64,000 bases of DNA from Trichoplax adhaerens (GCF_000150275.1 NW_002060944.1:6175102-6239101), one strand, 5' to 3'; shown: positions 22,926 to 37,400, counted from the stretch's first letter. Notes: generated from the letters alone by a model not told the origin. Program-made: numbers and translations.

Positions 22926-25711
22926 ATGTCATACAGAGATCTACGAAGTAAGTAAATTAAATATGAAAATGCTTATCACTACCGTACATGATCAAAATTT
23001 CATGATAGTTTTAATTCTAGTACTAGTTAAGAGAATATATCGACAAGGACTGAAATTGATCACTACTTTAACTGTGTAATGTAGACTTTACGGAGATGAT
23101 GCGAAGCTTAGGTTATCCTAGGCTTATATCAATGGAAAATTTTAGACAACCAAATTTTCCACTGGTAGCTGAAATTCTTCTTTGGTTAATAAAGAGGTGA
23201 GATTAGTTGTTTTAAATCTATCTTAAATTGCCAATAGTATCTGTGAAATACCGGCCAATATCGTCTTGTTTAATTCGGCTTTACGCTAAATCTTCTCGTA
23301 CATTGAATCCAGTGTTACAATGATATACAATAAATAATAAAGCAGGTACCGATACAGAATATACTTATCATGAAACGTTTCACGATATGCTGTTATCAGT
23401 TTAATTAACACAGTAAGACAAATTGAAACTTTGAAGTATTAGGCGTACACAGTAGTACATTTTTGATTATTTCATGTAGTTATCACAGAATTTGCATCAC
23501 TTTAGTTGCTATAGCGATATAATATCACCTAAAAAGTTCAAAATTTGAAAATTATACGTTGAATCGATTTCCGGTGATACAATTCTCGAATATCATAATA
23601 GCTAGCATTATGGCTTACCAACCCCTAATGTATAATGTTTTTGATATCTAGCTACGATCCTAACCTGGATTTACCTTCCGATATTGATACTGAACAAGAC
23701 AGAATCTTTTTCATTCGATCTACGGCCCAACTTATGGTCAGAATTTGAATGATCATGCTATATGTGTTGTGGTATTGTAAGTTGCTTTCTGTGATAATAT
23801 ATTACAGAATTATAATATATCTTAATTATCGGATAGGCTACCAAAGCACACATTAAATTAAATACCAAGAAGCTATATGGAGCCGACGGTTATGCTGTCA
23901 AAGAAATTTTAAAGATTACAACAATATTATACAATGCTATGAAGGCAAACAAACAGAATGAGGTTGATTAAACGCTCAGTTAGCAATAATTGTCGATGCA
24001 ATAATGATACTAACTGAGATAATTTATTTAGGAAAATAATTCTTCTGAAAATGCGAAAGCAAAATTTGATATTTCTAATAAGGTAAAATTCTTGGCTCAT
24101 TTTGTCAACTTTCGTTTTTCCTTATCGATAGTTAATCTTAAAATATTATTATCATCAATCACTGAATATAGATAACAGATCTAAAGCAATCCCGGCATTT
24201 AGCGTCGGATATTACCACGCGCGGAGCTAGCGTATACGATCTATTGGGTGAAGAGCCTGATTTAAGAGTAAATAAACCGTTATATGCGACAGTTCGTTTG
24301 ATATTTATTGACGGTAAAAGTAAACCTACTTTTTTTATTTATGACATAGGATCAGCGTACAACAGCACTTGCAAGACCTCTAGAATTGGATGATCTCGAA
24401 GATAGGGTATCCAAAAGTGTATCATCCGTCGAGGTAAGTTAATTATGATGTTAAACATTTTCACCCAGCAAAAATTAAAATTATTCATTATTAGGAGCAA
24501 CATCAACACACTGAAAGAATGCTCAACAATATTGCCTCAGATGAAGCTAACTTAGAAGCGAAAATACAAAAAAAGAAACAAGAGCTAGAAAGAAATCAAA
24601 AACGATTAAAAAGTCTTCAGGCTGTTAGGTAGGTATCCTAGTTATGCTAACGAGAATTCAGTTTTATCATGACTTCTTCCTTACTTCCCTTCCTTTTACA
24701 TTTAATATCACGTAAGATTTTAAAATATATACTACAATCATTTATATTTTAAAAATTTGACTTTAGACCAGCATTTATGGACGAATTTGAAAAACTAGAG
24801 GCCGAACTACAAAAGCTTTACACGGTATTTTCGATAAGTTCGAAGTTCAGACAACATTTTCCTCAAGTATGACACCTAATATTTTAAGCTAATTACACTT
24901 ATTTAACCTATCTAGGGATATTTTGAAAAGTATAGAAACTTAGTTTATCTAGAGCAACAATTGGAAGAGAACAATAAAATTGAACAAGAGAAATTTGAGG
25001 TACATTTCTGGCAAGCTTAAATCTGTTACTATTACAACCTAAAGTAACAAATATATTTTACGGATATTTCGTTAACTATGAAGACTATGCTGCTTTAACA
25101 AACTTTACTTACTTAAATGATGATTATTACTTGGAATGATAAATTAGCGAACAGAGTTGTCGTTAAAGAGAATGCAAGATGACAATGATGGAGATTACGG
25201 CAATTATCAGAAAGGTATTAGAATTAACGGAACAGGAGAGTTAGACGATCACGATGAGTTAGAACTTGACGACAGTACCAACGAACAAGGTAAATTTATC
25301 ATTCGAAATGATTGCATTTTGTCTGACGATATTTTACAGATTAATTTCATCCACTAATAAATTATCGCGTTTATTAAGTTAACAACAATGCGATGTACGG
25401 AAGAATTGGTAATGGTTCAGATTCTGAAGTGAGGACTTATCAATAACTTGACCACATTTGTATATATTGTTGGTATAATAATTAAATACATCATAATAAT
25501 AGTAATTTCACATCACTCATATACGTCAAAATGATTTACTTCGTTACTACAGGAAAGTGGTACATTATCGTCTGAAGGTAGCGGTTTGGAAGTAGAAGTA
25601 GATGAAGATGAAGATGATGAAGACATTATTGACGATGACGATGATGACGATGACGATATCGAATCTAAGGATAGATCACACAGTCTAAATGATAGTGACA
25701 ACGATTTTTAG
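22926..25711 (+). CDS. CLUAP1: Clusterin-associated protein 1 / intraflagellar transport protein 38
   Basis: IFT-B complex subunit needed to build cilia. Thirteen exons join perfectly in phase to 400 residues (human about 413): 22926-22947, 23085-23196, 23652-23736, 23837-23962, 24032-24082, 24172-24267, 24350-24433, 24495-24628, 24767-24824, 24916-24999, 25148-25289, 25379-25428, 25553-25711. It begins [19 protein letters not shown], as in vertebrates, forming the NDC80/NUF2-type CH head. Conserved blocks follow: [50 protein letters not shown], then the coiled coil ([42 protein letters not shown]). The tail is very acidic (nine consecutive Asp) and ends SDNDF, identical to my recollection of the vertebrate terminus. 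The start codon is supported by the MSYRDLR match and a GTAAGT donor 22 bp later. Head-to-tail with NDC80, 3.5 kb downstream. Confidence 0.97.
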
Positions 25712-28700
25712 TACTGTACTATAATCGCTACTTTGGATCTATGACATCGGTAATCATTGACAGGTTCGCCTTTCAGGCAATACTTTAGAAATGGTAGTCT
25801 CAGTGTTCAATTTTTTTTGATTAGATCCTATGACGAAATTTATGCACATCGGTAATGCTCTACGCCAACTTGGCTATGAATAGCAAATACACAGTATTTC
25901 AGCGATTACCGTAGATAAAATTTAACTATCGAGTAAAGTGATGTTATAGACTATAACTGTAATTACATTACAATGTTGTATGATACTACGAGCGAATTTG
26001 TAAAATATTTGAAAAAGCATCCAACACGGTAAATTTGGGTAATACTTCTACTATGACAATAGAAATATGCATTTCAACATTTATTTACCAATGTCAGTAT
26101 CGACACATGTCAAATTTATAATACCGTCTGATTAAATATGAAAGTTTGTCAAGGTCGGTCGATGCAAGAGCAATTTTCAATCTTAGGAGATTATTTTAAA
26201 ATTGAATTTTTTGCTGCAAACTTATCGCTCATAGTGCTTAAATTTATGTGTATACCGTAACTATTGGCCATTAAAAGGGACAAGATCAGTTAACTATCAA
26301 GATACTCTTAAGATTTTGTATAAGAGCCAGGGTAATATAAGAGTATCTTCTATTCATTAATTATAGACCTGACCGACAGCGATGACATGATGTCAAAGCC
26401 AAAACTTGCTTCACGGTGTAAATGATATTCCCTTGATTCTACAGACAATGTTAAATAAGCGTATAAAAATCGTATCGTTTGTTCAAAAATTCATTGCTAT
26501 ATCACTAGTAGGTATGCTGTCTAACGTCCGCTGATCATTTGTAATCATGATTATTTAAGAATCGACGGGGATGATTATGTAAGAGAATAAAATTATCCAC
26601 TAGACTATTGAATTATTATTGGTTTCTCGATTGAAGTTAACTCTTTCGGCAGTATTACGCCTGTATCAATATAATTTTTTAGTAAAATTATAACCAAGCT
26701 AAATAACATTTAGTATTTTTACCAACTCAGTACGTGTTCAATTTCTTTCGAGTAATTTTTGTACTTAATGATATTATTGAAACTTCAAGCACGCAACTGT
26801 GCATTAGTCGATCATCACGTGGAATAGAGACGCTTTACGTGTGAGATGGTGATTTGATCATCTTCAAGCTTATTTAACGAGTCATGTAATGGAAATTTAT
26901 CGAATCATTTAAATCCTAAGTTATGCCGAGTTTGCAATCAGTGATCAACGTCATTATATGCATACTGTAAGCAAAAAATGAATGAAGCAAGATTTAAATA
27001 GCACCTAATTGATCATCAACTATTGAGTATTGCAGCGAGTATGATGGAAAGATTGAAAGGGGTTGTTCGTTGTTACTAAAGTTACTTATTCATTCGTCCC
27101 GACGCATTATATGACCGAATGCTGATCGTAAGGACCCTGTATTGACCTTGTAGGATATTACAATGTTGAAAAAGCGCTTGCTTGTTTCACGTTGAAAGAC
27201 TTCTAGAATAACCAGAAGTTTAGTTCGGTATTAACTTTTCTCGTTTTTCAGCCATTATTACAGTACACTGACAACGGTCGTATTACTAAGAGACCCTCCT
27301 CATTTCAATTAATCACCACTAGCTACAGTAATAAGCAGAAAATAGAATAATAAACACGTGATAGTTGATCACAAGTACTGTATATAGAAACAGACGTGTG
27401 TATTTGGAAAGTAATTTCACTTATTTACAGTAATACATTCGAACTTGATACCGTTTTAAGCTACGCTAGATTTAATTGCTTAAGGTATCCTTCATTTGTT
27501 CTTTCTTTCTCTATCCGTAAAACTTTATTGATCAAATTGCATTAACAACACTCAAATAGGGAAGCCTGATATCACACTAGTGATGTTGGATTCATTATTA
27601 ATAATTGAATTCTAATCATGATGGTACACTTGTTGATGAAGAGGCCATCTGTACTGTCTACAGTGGGGTTCAGTGCGATAAAAGTGGAGCAAGAAGCCAT
27701 TGCTGTGTGGACGGTATTTGGCCAAATTTACCGGTCATCCGTGGATGACTGCTCTCTTTACCTGCATTTCACCCACTGCAATCAATGACTGCAGTATAAT
27801 ATGTACACTTGTACAGTACGCTTTTAGTCACCATTTTTTATGACTGCTTTGCCGCTGTTGTTTTTTTCTCTTTGGACTGTGTACTGTACATACACTACAC
27901 TATACTACTGTACACTTGTACAGTACAGTATACTGCAGTATATTGTACTATAGTGTCGTGTACAAATCCACTGTACACTGTACAGATGGACGGTACAAAT
28001 ACTGATGTAGTCGTGACATGAACATGACTGGCTACACTACAGTACAGTATGTGACAATGTGCGAACATGCCAACAAGCCCAATGTTTATTGACGGCTTCG
28101 CTTTGATACACTGGTAGCGTCAAGGACGTCAACTTCAAGCCAGTGATGTGTCTAGGAGTGGACTACTGGAATGCTTGTACCGGTGTTATGAGTTCGTGGT
28201 ACACTTGCTACAAGCTAACCAATGTCAATGCAAAACGTCACACAGGAGGCTTGAACCAATACAGTACGGTCAAGCCAATCACACTGTAACCAAGCAGATC
28301 AACTACCAGTCTGACTCAGCCCACTGTGCACTGCATTAAAATCTTTTTCACCGCTTAACTGCAACTGTACCGACTAACTACAGTAGGAGGAAGACTTTGG
28401 GCAGTAGGATAATTCTGTGAAAAGAGCAGTAAAAAAGATTTCATTTCTAGCTATTTTTTCCTCTTTTCAATCTTGGACTGGACTTATTCAACCTTGTATG
28501 GTAGCCTAATTCTGTATTGGTTAATGGTATCGATCCAGTTGTAGTATATTCATTACGTTCAATGGTTGATTATCCTTTTTGTAGGTATCAAGCAATTGCT
28601 GTTTATTGTAAAATTGTCTTCAGTCAAACATACTGTAGATGACTTCAAAGAGTAGAAGGTTACTCACGTAGGAGGGATTTAGCAGTCGGTAGTTTGGAAG

Positions 28701-29502
28701 AGGAAAAAGGATATTGCCTAGTAGTCCCTCTTCAATGTGTGGATTGATCAATACTGTAGAGCATTTGGATTATAACGCTGTGTACGCTATGACTGGCTGA
28801 TCAGATCGCGTCCCTTTCCTTTTCTTTCCATTCTTATCTCTTATTTTATCGCCATTCTCGCACTACAGTACTGTAGAAGGGGTATCAAAGAAAGATTGCC
28901 TTTGGGCGATATCACTGGACTAAAGGCGTCATTGAGTGTCCTTCTACTCACTTGACTACAGTAGTGGTTCAATGTTATAATATTACCGTCGCATTTTATA
29001 CTTTTGTACTATTTTACTCATGTATCGATTGCTAGCCTCTATCTTAATGGATTACAATCTTATATATGAGATCAAGCAGTTGCCGATAGTAAAAAAAAGA
29101 AGAAGAATGACAGCCTACACCGTAACTCACAAGTACAGTAGAAATTGTCCTAAATAATAAACACTACGATACAATCGACGCATGATAGTATTGAGTATCA
29201 ATGATTTTGACGAAGGGCATGGATGCATATTATCATACTGATCAATACTAGCGTATATATATACATTTATTCAAACCCGTATTTTTTCGTAGTTTACTGT
29301 GAATATTTTTTGGGGGGGACAGAGATAGAAACTGACTGAGCTGTTTTTGTTATTTATATTTTTTTGTATCGATGACTATCTTGATGCTGTACTCGTATTC
29401 AAATATTTCTACTTTTTGTTGTTCATGTTATAAACAGCTCTATGCTCCTGAACAACCCGTTTTGACTACTGAGTAGCAAAGGCATTAATCTTGTCTCACA
29501 AT
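25712..29502. other. intergenic DNA with a less AT-rich, palindrome-rich island at 27.6-29.0 kb
   Basis: No gene could be supported. 25712-27350 is plain AT-rich sequence. From about 27640 to 29000 GC content rises and GTACTGTAC/CTACAGTAG words become frequent, densest at 27800-28050 (for example CTACTGTACACTTGTACAGT). Short frames there show cysteine-containing stretches but no recognisable domain. It likely includes the CK1 promoter at the right end. Confidence 0.45.
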
Positions 29503-32500
29503 ATGGACCTAAGAGTAGGCAATAAATACCGCTTAGGCAGGAAGATTGGTAGCGGATCCTTTGGCGACATTTACTTAGGTAAAAGATAATTATTACGCGT
29601 ACTCGTATATACAACACTTTAATAATTACAACTTCATGCGACTCTTCCATATATCTGTTATAACTACCCTCCACTTCGCTATCAACAATACTACAAATGA
29701 CTGTACTCTTTAGTTTTCTCTTTCTCTACTTAAATAGAAAAAAAAAAAGAATCATCGACAACTAGCCTAATGTACTTAAACCCGTCCAACTTGTTTGTTT
29801 GACTATACTATTAATATTAGCTATGTATATTGTACACAGTACAGTATGTTTGTTTCCTTCTCTATCTCCAGCTTGAGTATGATTGTAGTCAGAATGATAA
29901 TTTTTCTCTTTCTGTAAACTAGAAATCAATTTAGACGTCACCGTGCATGTTACAAATCCATCCAAGTATAAAATATACATATAAATGCATTCGAGTAGAA
30001 CTTACAGTATATAATACTTCACGAGTGCATATTCATTTTTCACTGTTTTTTTTATTTCTCTCTGGATATCGTACTGCTATTTTAATCGCTGTTAGTCTAG
30101 TGATTAATTCTATATGGAATAAATTAGCAAATATGGTTTATGTACAATTTACAATATTCCGTACAAGTGTACACATCCAAATCTCAATATGAGTGGACTA
30201 GCTCAAGTGATTCAATACAATGATGCACAGTAATTAATTAATTATTAGTGATATTAAATACATACATGATGGATTTAGCTCGAAAAAAATTGGTCCATTT
30301 CAATATGTCTTCTTGATTGCTATACTATTGCCATTAAAGTATATGCTGTATAATGAATTATAATTTATTAGGCACCAATATTATTACCGGTGACGAGGTA
30401 GCTATCAAGTTAGAATGTACTACTACCAAACATCCTCAACTTCATATCGAATGGAAATTTTATAAGATTATGGCCGGTGGCGGTAAGTGAACTTGCACTA
30501 TATTGTGCCGTTCTAGTGACGGTCAGTCTGAGAATAACTGTGACACATGTTACACAATTTCCTTAATATAAATCAAGTTCAAATTATCCAACCTGATTTG
30601 ATTGTATAAATACGCGTATTATAATCATTTTATGTTGGCATATACTAATATTTTATGGTCTGATCTATCTCAATCGGATAGAACACCATATTAGCTGTTA
30701 ATTTAACGTTGAGCCAACCATAACCGAAAATAAATTGATATTACGCCGCAATATGATTATTATTACGATTAACTTTTTGGATGGATCGGATTAATTTTTC
30801 ATACGTTATTTGCCTTACTTTTGAACACAGTTGGCATACCTTCTGTAAAATGGTGGGGTACTGAAGGTGATTACAACGTCGTTGTGATGGAACTTTTGGG
30901 CCCAAGTTTGGAAGATTTGTTCAATTTTTGCTCCAGAAAATTTAGCCTGAAGACTGTGCTTCAATTAGCAGACCAATTGGTTAGTTATTTTTCATTTTAA
31001 AATATCTTTAATTAACATATACAACAAAAAAAAAAGCAAAGGGTTATCAGCTTCCCCATCATGATGAGAATAAATTACGGTATTATCAGTATTGTTATAC
31101 ATTCAATCACATCGAAACAATAACCCGCTAGGATATGTGCTGTACCTCCTGTAACGTTAGTTTTATAACTGCAGACAAGATACCGTTGTTGGGTGCCTAC
31201 TCTACCATAGTCAAAGCTATTCATTGATTTCCTTCACCGATTATATATTGTACTAATCACTTAACTTAATAGTATATTAAAGCACTGCTTTGGATCGATC
31301 TTTTCAAAATTAATTTTCTCAACATCTTTTTTTATCCTTTTTTTGAACAAATCCGTCGCAACTTTCATTTGCTTTAAAGTTGCGAGGTATTTTCAATTTT
31401 GCGTTATCCGACCGTACTAAAGATACCCTACGACAGAAAATCTTTTGTGCTTAAATTTCTATTGTAGACCCTATTTCCAATCTTAATTTGTTACAATGAT
31501 TCGGTTATCTCATGTACTATACAGAATAGTACATATGTAGATACCATCAACTGATAATAATTATTTTCTGCCAATAGGAAGTTAATGAAGAGCTCTATCA
31601 CATTCCATGATACTGTAATATAACCATGGAGAGCTCTGATTAAGAAATTTTTGAATTTTTAACCTGCAGCTTACAGTAGACTCTATACTATTACTACGCT
31701 ATACTGTTTGTATAGTCGTTTGCAACACCACCGATATCATATGGCAGTTAAATTAATAATAAGAAGTAATTGTAATTGTGTACTGCATTACATGTCGATA
31801 TGTAAGTAGGTTTACACCAGTACTATAATTATATTACTTTAAAAATCTTATAGAATAATAATCGTAATCGTACTAGTTTTGCACCAATTTGTTAAATCAC
31901 TCTTACATAGATCATCTTTGATACGCCTTCAAAGACTTGAAACGAATTACAGTACATAGTATATTTTTAATTAATTTTATTACTTATTTTTAATACTCTC
32001 CTGATTACGCGTATTAGAATATGTCATGTACTGTAGCTTATCCTTATTCGAATATTCGAGTTTATGATCATCCTATCATATTATTTGCCAGGTATGATAT
32101 TTGTGCAATTGGCACCTTATTGTGATTTCCATCGGACGAAATGATACATTTTTTGTTTTTAGAAATTCCTTAGCTAGGACAACATATATCGACTATAATT
32201 AGCTACTCATTTCATTGCTTCGCGAGTACCTAAAAATGACAGTAGTGGTTCTTCCCCACTACTTGAAATTAGTGCAATTTCGTAAAAACGTACAGAACGG
32301 TATATAGATTTATTACCATTAAATCCAAAGTACAGCAATACGTAGTTGATCCCACAACAATAATAATAATTACAATAAAATTTCATATTTCCGGCTTCAA
32401 GTTGCTATTAAACTGAAATCCGACCGTTGAATTTTAACGATACTGAAACAAATCCCATCATTGTTAGAATGTAATTCCCTATCAGATATCGTCATTCTTT

Positions 32501-34409
32501 CCTAATTTATTCTTCTATCATTTAATTCGTAATTTTGAATACATCAGAATGATGGTTTTTTTACTATATAGATGAATTATTTTACAACACTAATTTGTAA
32601 CCTCTTTTGATAATAAAATTCCATCAATCTTTTCTATTCTTTTCAGATAAGTCGAATCGAGTATGTTCATTCGAAAAATTTTATCCATCGGGATATCAAG
32701 CCAGATAACTTCTTAATGGGATTGGGAAAGAAAGGCAATTTAGTGTATATAATTGATTTTGGATTAGCAAAACGCTATCGTGATGCTAAGACGCACCAGC
32801 ACATTCCTTATCGGGAAAATAAAAATTTAACTGGTACTGCACGATATGCCAGTATTAATACACATTTAGGCATTGGTAAGTATTCCTTGGTAATATCTCA
32901 AGGCATTAATCGTTTCATAATTGTTATAATGTAGTTGCAGCTGCATTTTGTTCTACAACGTTAAACAGCAATAGTAATATGTAATGTTTCACTACGGCAA
33001 AGAATTCTTAAGTGATGTGAATTGATGAATATCAATGACTTCGGGAGCGAAAGCAAGAGTCGACATTATGACCAGATCTTGTAAATGAATACTAATTTTA
33101 ACGCCTTAGCTTATGTTAGCGTCATTTTATTTTTATTTATAGAGCAAAGCCGTAGAGATGATATGGAATCACTTGGGTATATGTTTATGTATTTCAGCCA
33201 CGGCAGTTTACCTTGGCAAGGATTAAAGGCTGCTACTAAAAAGCAAAAGTATGAAAAAATTAGTGAAAAGAAGATGGCAACTCCAGTTGAAAAATTATGT
33301 AGAGGATATCCCCGTAAGTACTATAATCTTCAGTTAGTCAGTAATTCTTCTTAGTATAAAAGTTATTTAATTTTTTGAAATGGGCTAATTGATATTCTTC
33401 TATGATATTTTTAGCTGAATTTGCGACTTATCTAAATATTTGCCGATCATTAAAATTCGACGATAAGCCAGATTATGCATACTTCAGGCAATTATTCAGA
33501 AATTTGTACCATCGATGTAGTTTTACATATGATTACGTTTTTGATTGGAATGTCTTGAAGGTAAATTTTTGTTGATATTATGTTAATAATGTCATCAACA
33601 CCTTATTCAAGTTGATAGAAATAAATTTAACAGTTTTAACACTTACGAATTTTACCATACTTACCTTACCGTAGGGCGAAACTCGTAAGAATGATACCAA
33701 AGATAGACAAAAAGAGCGACATTCTAATCAACACCCGGATATTGGTGATAACATTGATGCAGGCGCTACTGCTACGGATAATCACCGATTGGTAACCTAT
33801 GATGCTCATGGCCGTGGTACTAATACTCGATTATCTAGCGCGAACGAGATTAATGCTCAAAGTCGTATGCAGTCTGTCGATGCTGGAGGTAATAACGAAA
33901 TATTTTAGAACAGATTTTTCGTATTACACGAGATGATGATTTAAAATATTATCAATTGTAACAATTCCTAGTAAGAGCTTTCGTTAAAGAATAATTAGTT
34001 AACATGCATTAAATTTAGAAGTTAGTAAATTATTTCAAGTTTCTATTCTGTTGCTATAAGTACCTAAGGAATCTATTCTTAATTAACTATTATAACTATT
34101 ATTTTCGCAACAGTTCGACAATATCAACGTAGTCGGGGCATGATCTCGAAAGCTCGTGAAGGTATTTCGGCCACAGCAGAAGCGGCAGACCATCACAAAT
34201 ATTATCAATCACATAATCATCGTATAAATTCACCATCCGTAGACGTTACATCCCGCCATGTTCTCCCAACGTCGGTTGTTGCTACTCCGATTCATGTTTC
34301 TGGAAATCATAGACCTCAGCCGCCACCAGCTAAAGATCGAGAAAATCCAATTAGTTCTAGTAACGATGTTTATGCTGTCCGACAATCAAGCCGATTAAGG
34401 AAGCATTAA
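29503..34409 (+). CDS. CSNK1D/E-like: casein kinase 1 delta/epsilon
   Basis: Ser/Thr protein kinase of the CK1 delta/epsilon group (phosphorylates primed and acidic sites; acts in Wnt, clock, centrosome and cilium pathways). Eight in-phase exons, 463 residues: 29503-29578, 30372-30482, 30831-30979, 32647-32875, 33143-33313, 33415-33560, 33675-33888, 34114-34409. Starts [20 protein letters not shown], nearly the vertebrate start. Visible: glycine loop, catalytic Lys in [17 protein letters not shown] catalytic loop, [29 protein letters not shown], the [18 protein letters not shown] helix and the basic [12 protein letters not shown] patch, so an active kinase is expected. The tail from about residue 294 is low-complexity, rich in Ser, Asn, His and Arg, and unlike vertebrate tails. 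Unusual: IEWKFY where vertebrates have IESKIY in the C-helix, and KWWG for RWCG. Intron 1 is 0.8 kb and intron 3 is 1.7 kb, long for this locus. AATAAA near 34978. Confidence 0.97.
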
Positions 34410-37400
34410 CATTTTGTTGCTGCAACTGCCTTATTATTATTTTTTTAATGTTTCAACTATGAATTAAGTCTTGAATATTTTCCCAACAATTATGGGAAGC
34501 CATGACCATCAAAAATTTTGTCTTATCAATTGACGTTACTATCAGTTTAATTGTATAGAATGTGATTGATCTTTTCGGTACCTGGTTGCGTAAGTGATAG
34601 TGCCTACGAAATTCATAAAAGGACGCTGTATGTTGCAATTAGTTGTATCGTACTCTTTTAAGACTACTTATACCGTATTGTAATGCGATTAATACTCGTA
34701 TACCAAAAAATTTGTACTATGACTGTTTCTATCACCGAATTGTATATTTTTCAGCTCTATGTATAACACTTATAATTAATGTTTTTGTATTTGTTTATTA
34801 GCTGCCGCATTTAGAGAACTTGAACGAAATTTTAATTTTGACGTTATCAACTACCATCAAGTAAACTAAGATGTTATTCTACAATAATACATGAAAAGTC
34901 TTGTTATTGCTGATGCTACTTGTTCAAAAAATCTACATTATGTAATACACAAAATCATTCACAAATTTGATTTTATAAAATAAAGGCACTTAACCGCATG
35001 AACTTGAATAAGCTAACGATTCCTAAGTGCAACATACTACACTAAGATACGACAATGCGTTTACTTTACCTTAGTTATAATCCATGGTTGCTATACTTAT
35101 TTATGTAGCCACATACGCGTACTGTATATCAAGTTTTGTTTTATTGTTCTATCTATCAGAAATATTTTAACGATTAGATAATACTGCCGATGAGTAAATA
35201 TACAATATAGCGCTATACGGTACACGGTATAATAATACAAATGAATTTTTAATCTACTAAGTCGGTTTGATTATTACATGAATGATTGATTAACAAACGG
35301 CTCAATATCCGATCTTATATTATCAGATTATATTCTACTTTATTATTTTGCAACAGAACCACTAAAGTGTATTTAGTAATTTTAATTTCGATAGCAGTAT
35401 CCTATAGAATATTATTTTTTATGAAATGCCAGTGGATAGTACCATTATGCGAATGTGATCAATTACGTAAATATAGTGTACTCTAGCACATCTTACTAAA
35501 TGAAAATCATTGATCCTAAAGGAAATGTCCTAGCAAATGCCTGTATATCTCACGTTTGTATGTAAAATACATGTCATCTTACTGTCTTACTGCGTTAGGC
35601 ATACGTAAATGAAAGAGTAATCATATAGTAGCTTAAGTATAGATCCCGTACAGTAGGTTATATTGATTATTTGAGAAAAATGCCTTTAATAATGATCCAA
35701 GTGTAATTTAGGTGATTTTGTGGTTGAGAATAGATTGAGCTCAATATACGTATTTAAGATCAGCAATATAAGCTCATGATTCATTCTAACTCAGGATACT
35801 TTATAGCAGATTCTTGTTTATTAGTGAATTATAGCTCTCGTATTCTAAAACATTGCAATAGCAGGCTTTATTATATTCTATCGAGACTTAGACTATTGTT
35901 TTATAAGAATTTAATTACTGTACATTTAATTTAGATAGAACAGCTGGCTAATTTTGTTACGAACTCCTACGAGCAATGTTAATTGCCATCATCGCTACAT
36001 AGTCAAGCTTTATATTAAAATTTGTGAATTAACGGTCCGAATCGTTATGGAATACGTAAGTAGTAATCTAGGACTGCTTGTATACGTATGACGTTTTACG
36101 AGTAAATGGGTTAAAGTAATAAAATAAAATAATTGGGTATAATTCACGTAATCACTGCCTTATTTCGACATAATGTATATCGTATATAGCATTTATGTGC
36201 TTGCTTATTACTGGGGTATCACTTTGTTCGCTATTATTAGATGGAAATGTAATACAGGAATGATTAAATTCAGTTGTTCTATAATAGTATTTCTCACAAT
36301 GCAGAATTACGGTCACTAGTCCACATAATTTACATACTTCTTGGCATCAATTGTAATCATAGTACCTCATGCAGCAATGGAGTCTAATAGCCGTCAAATT
36401 AGCAAAATTTATTCTTTTTTAAACATCAATCAATAAACATTAGTAGGAACTAACACCGATAAATGCATTGCTCTTGTAAAATATTATAAACTTGGCATGT
36501 TATCGCTTGCTACTAAGACACTTTTACATTAAGCATTGACAGCTATTGCTATAGTATCTTATCTTGACCTTAATTCATTTAGCTTATTTTATTCGTTGCT
36601 GTCAATCTTTTTAAAAAAAGGAATTGAAATAATGTCTATTTTCAGTAAGTGCTCATCTACCTATAATATAATATGTGAGACGTTAATATTTGATATCTAT
36701 TGTCAAGCTACTGTATCAAATCTAATACTGTACCATTTAGCGATAATTATAATAACCTAATATGAAATTTGCAGTATTGCCTATTTTCAGCAATTAGTAA
36801 GCTTAAATTTAGCTTGCAACATGCAAGACGATAAAATGTTTATATCTACGTATTGCCTAGATACTTTTTAAAATATGATTCTTTGCGATTTTACGATAAT
36901 CAAATATTCATTCTCATTTAAGCAATATACGATTAGTAATTATGAAATGACGATACACTATATCTACTCTCTAAATATATTCGTATTCAATCTTACCAGC
37001 TAAATCATGCTAAAGTGTTTCATAAAATCAAAAACATTCAAGACTTTATAAATAATTATTAAAAATTAATAGGAATATTTCTCTATTATGACATACTGCA
37101 AGCAGATACATCAAATTCTATAATGTAGAAGCCTTCTTGTGGTTGAAATTCTAGCTTTTAATTACATTCCAAACAATATACGGCAACAACATATTAACAT
37201 TTTAAATTTTCAAAAAATTCTACAATAACAGAGGATTGAATACCTTGAATTACTTTAATGTTTATACCAAAATATAACTATTATTATTATTGGATAAGCG
37301 CCAATTTCAAATTCATGGACCATGACTTACGACTTATCATAATTTTAAGAAACTATGTTAAATTATTATTTCTCAGAAATTTTATCATTTTAATGGCCGA

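Noticed and set aside
25513-25701. Minus-strand poly-serine frame
   Set aside because: Complement of the Asp/Glu codons of the CLUAP1 terminal exon.
27640-28340. Short cysteine-containing frames in the GC-richer island
   Set aside because: Each is under 65 codons, stops differ by frame, and no domain or splice structure could be assembled.
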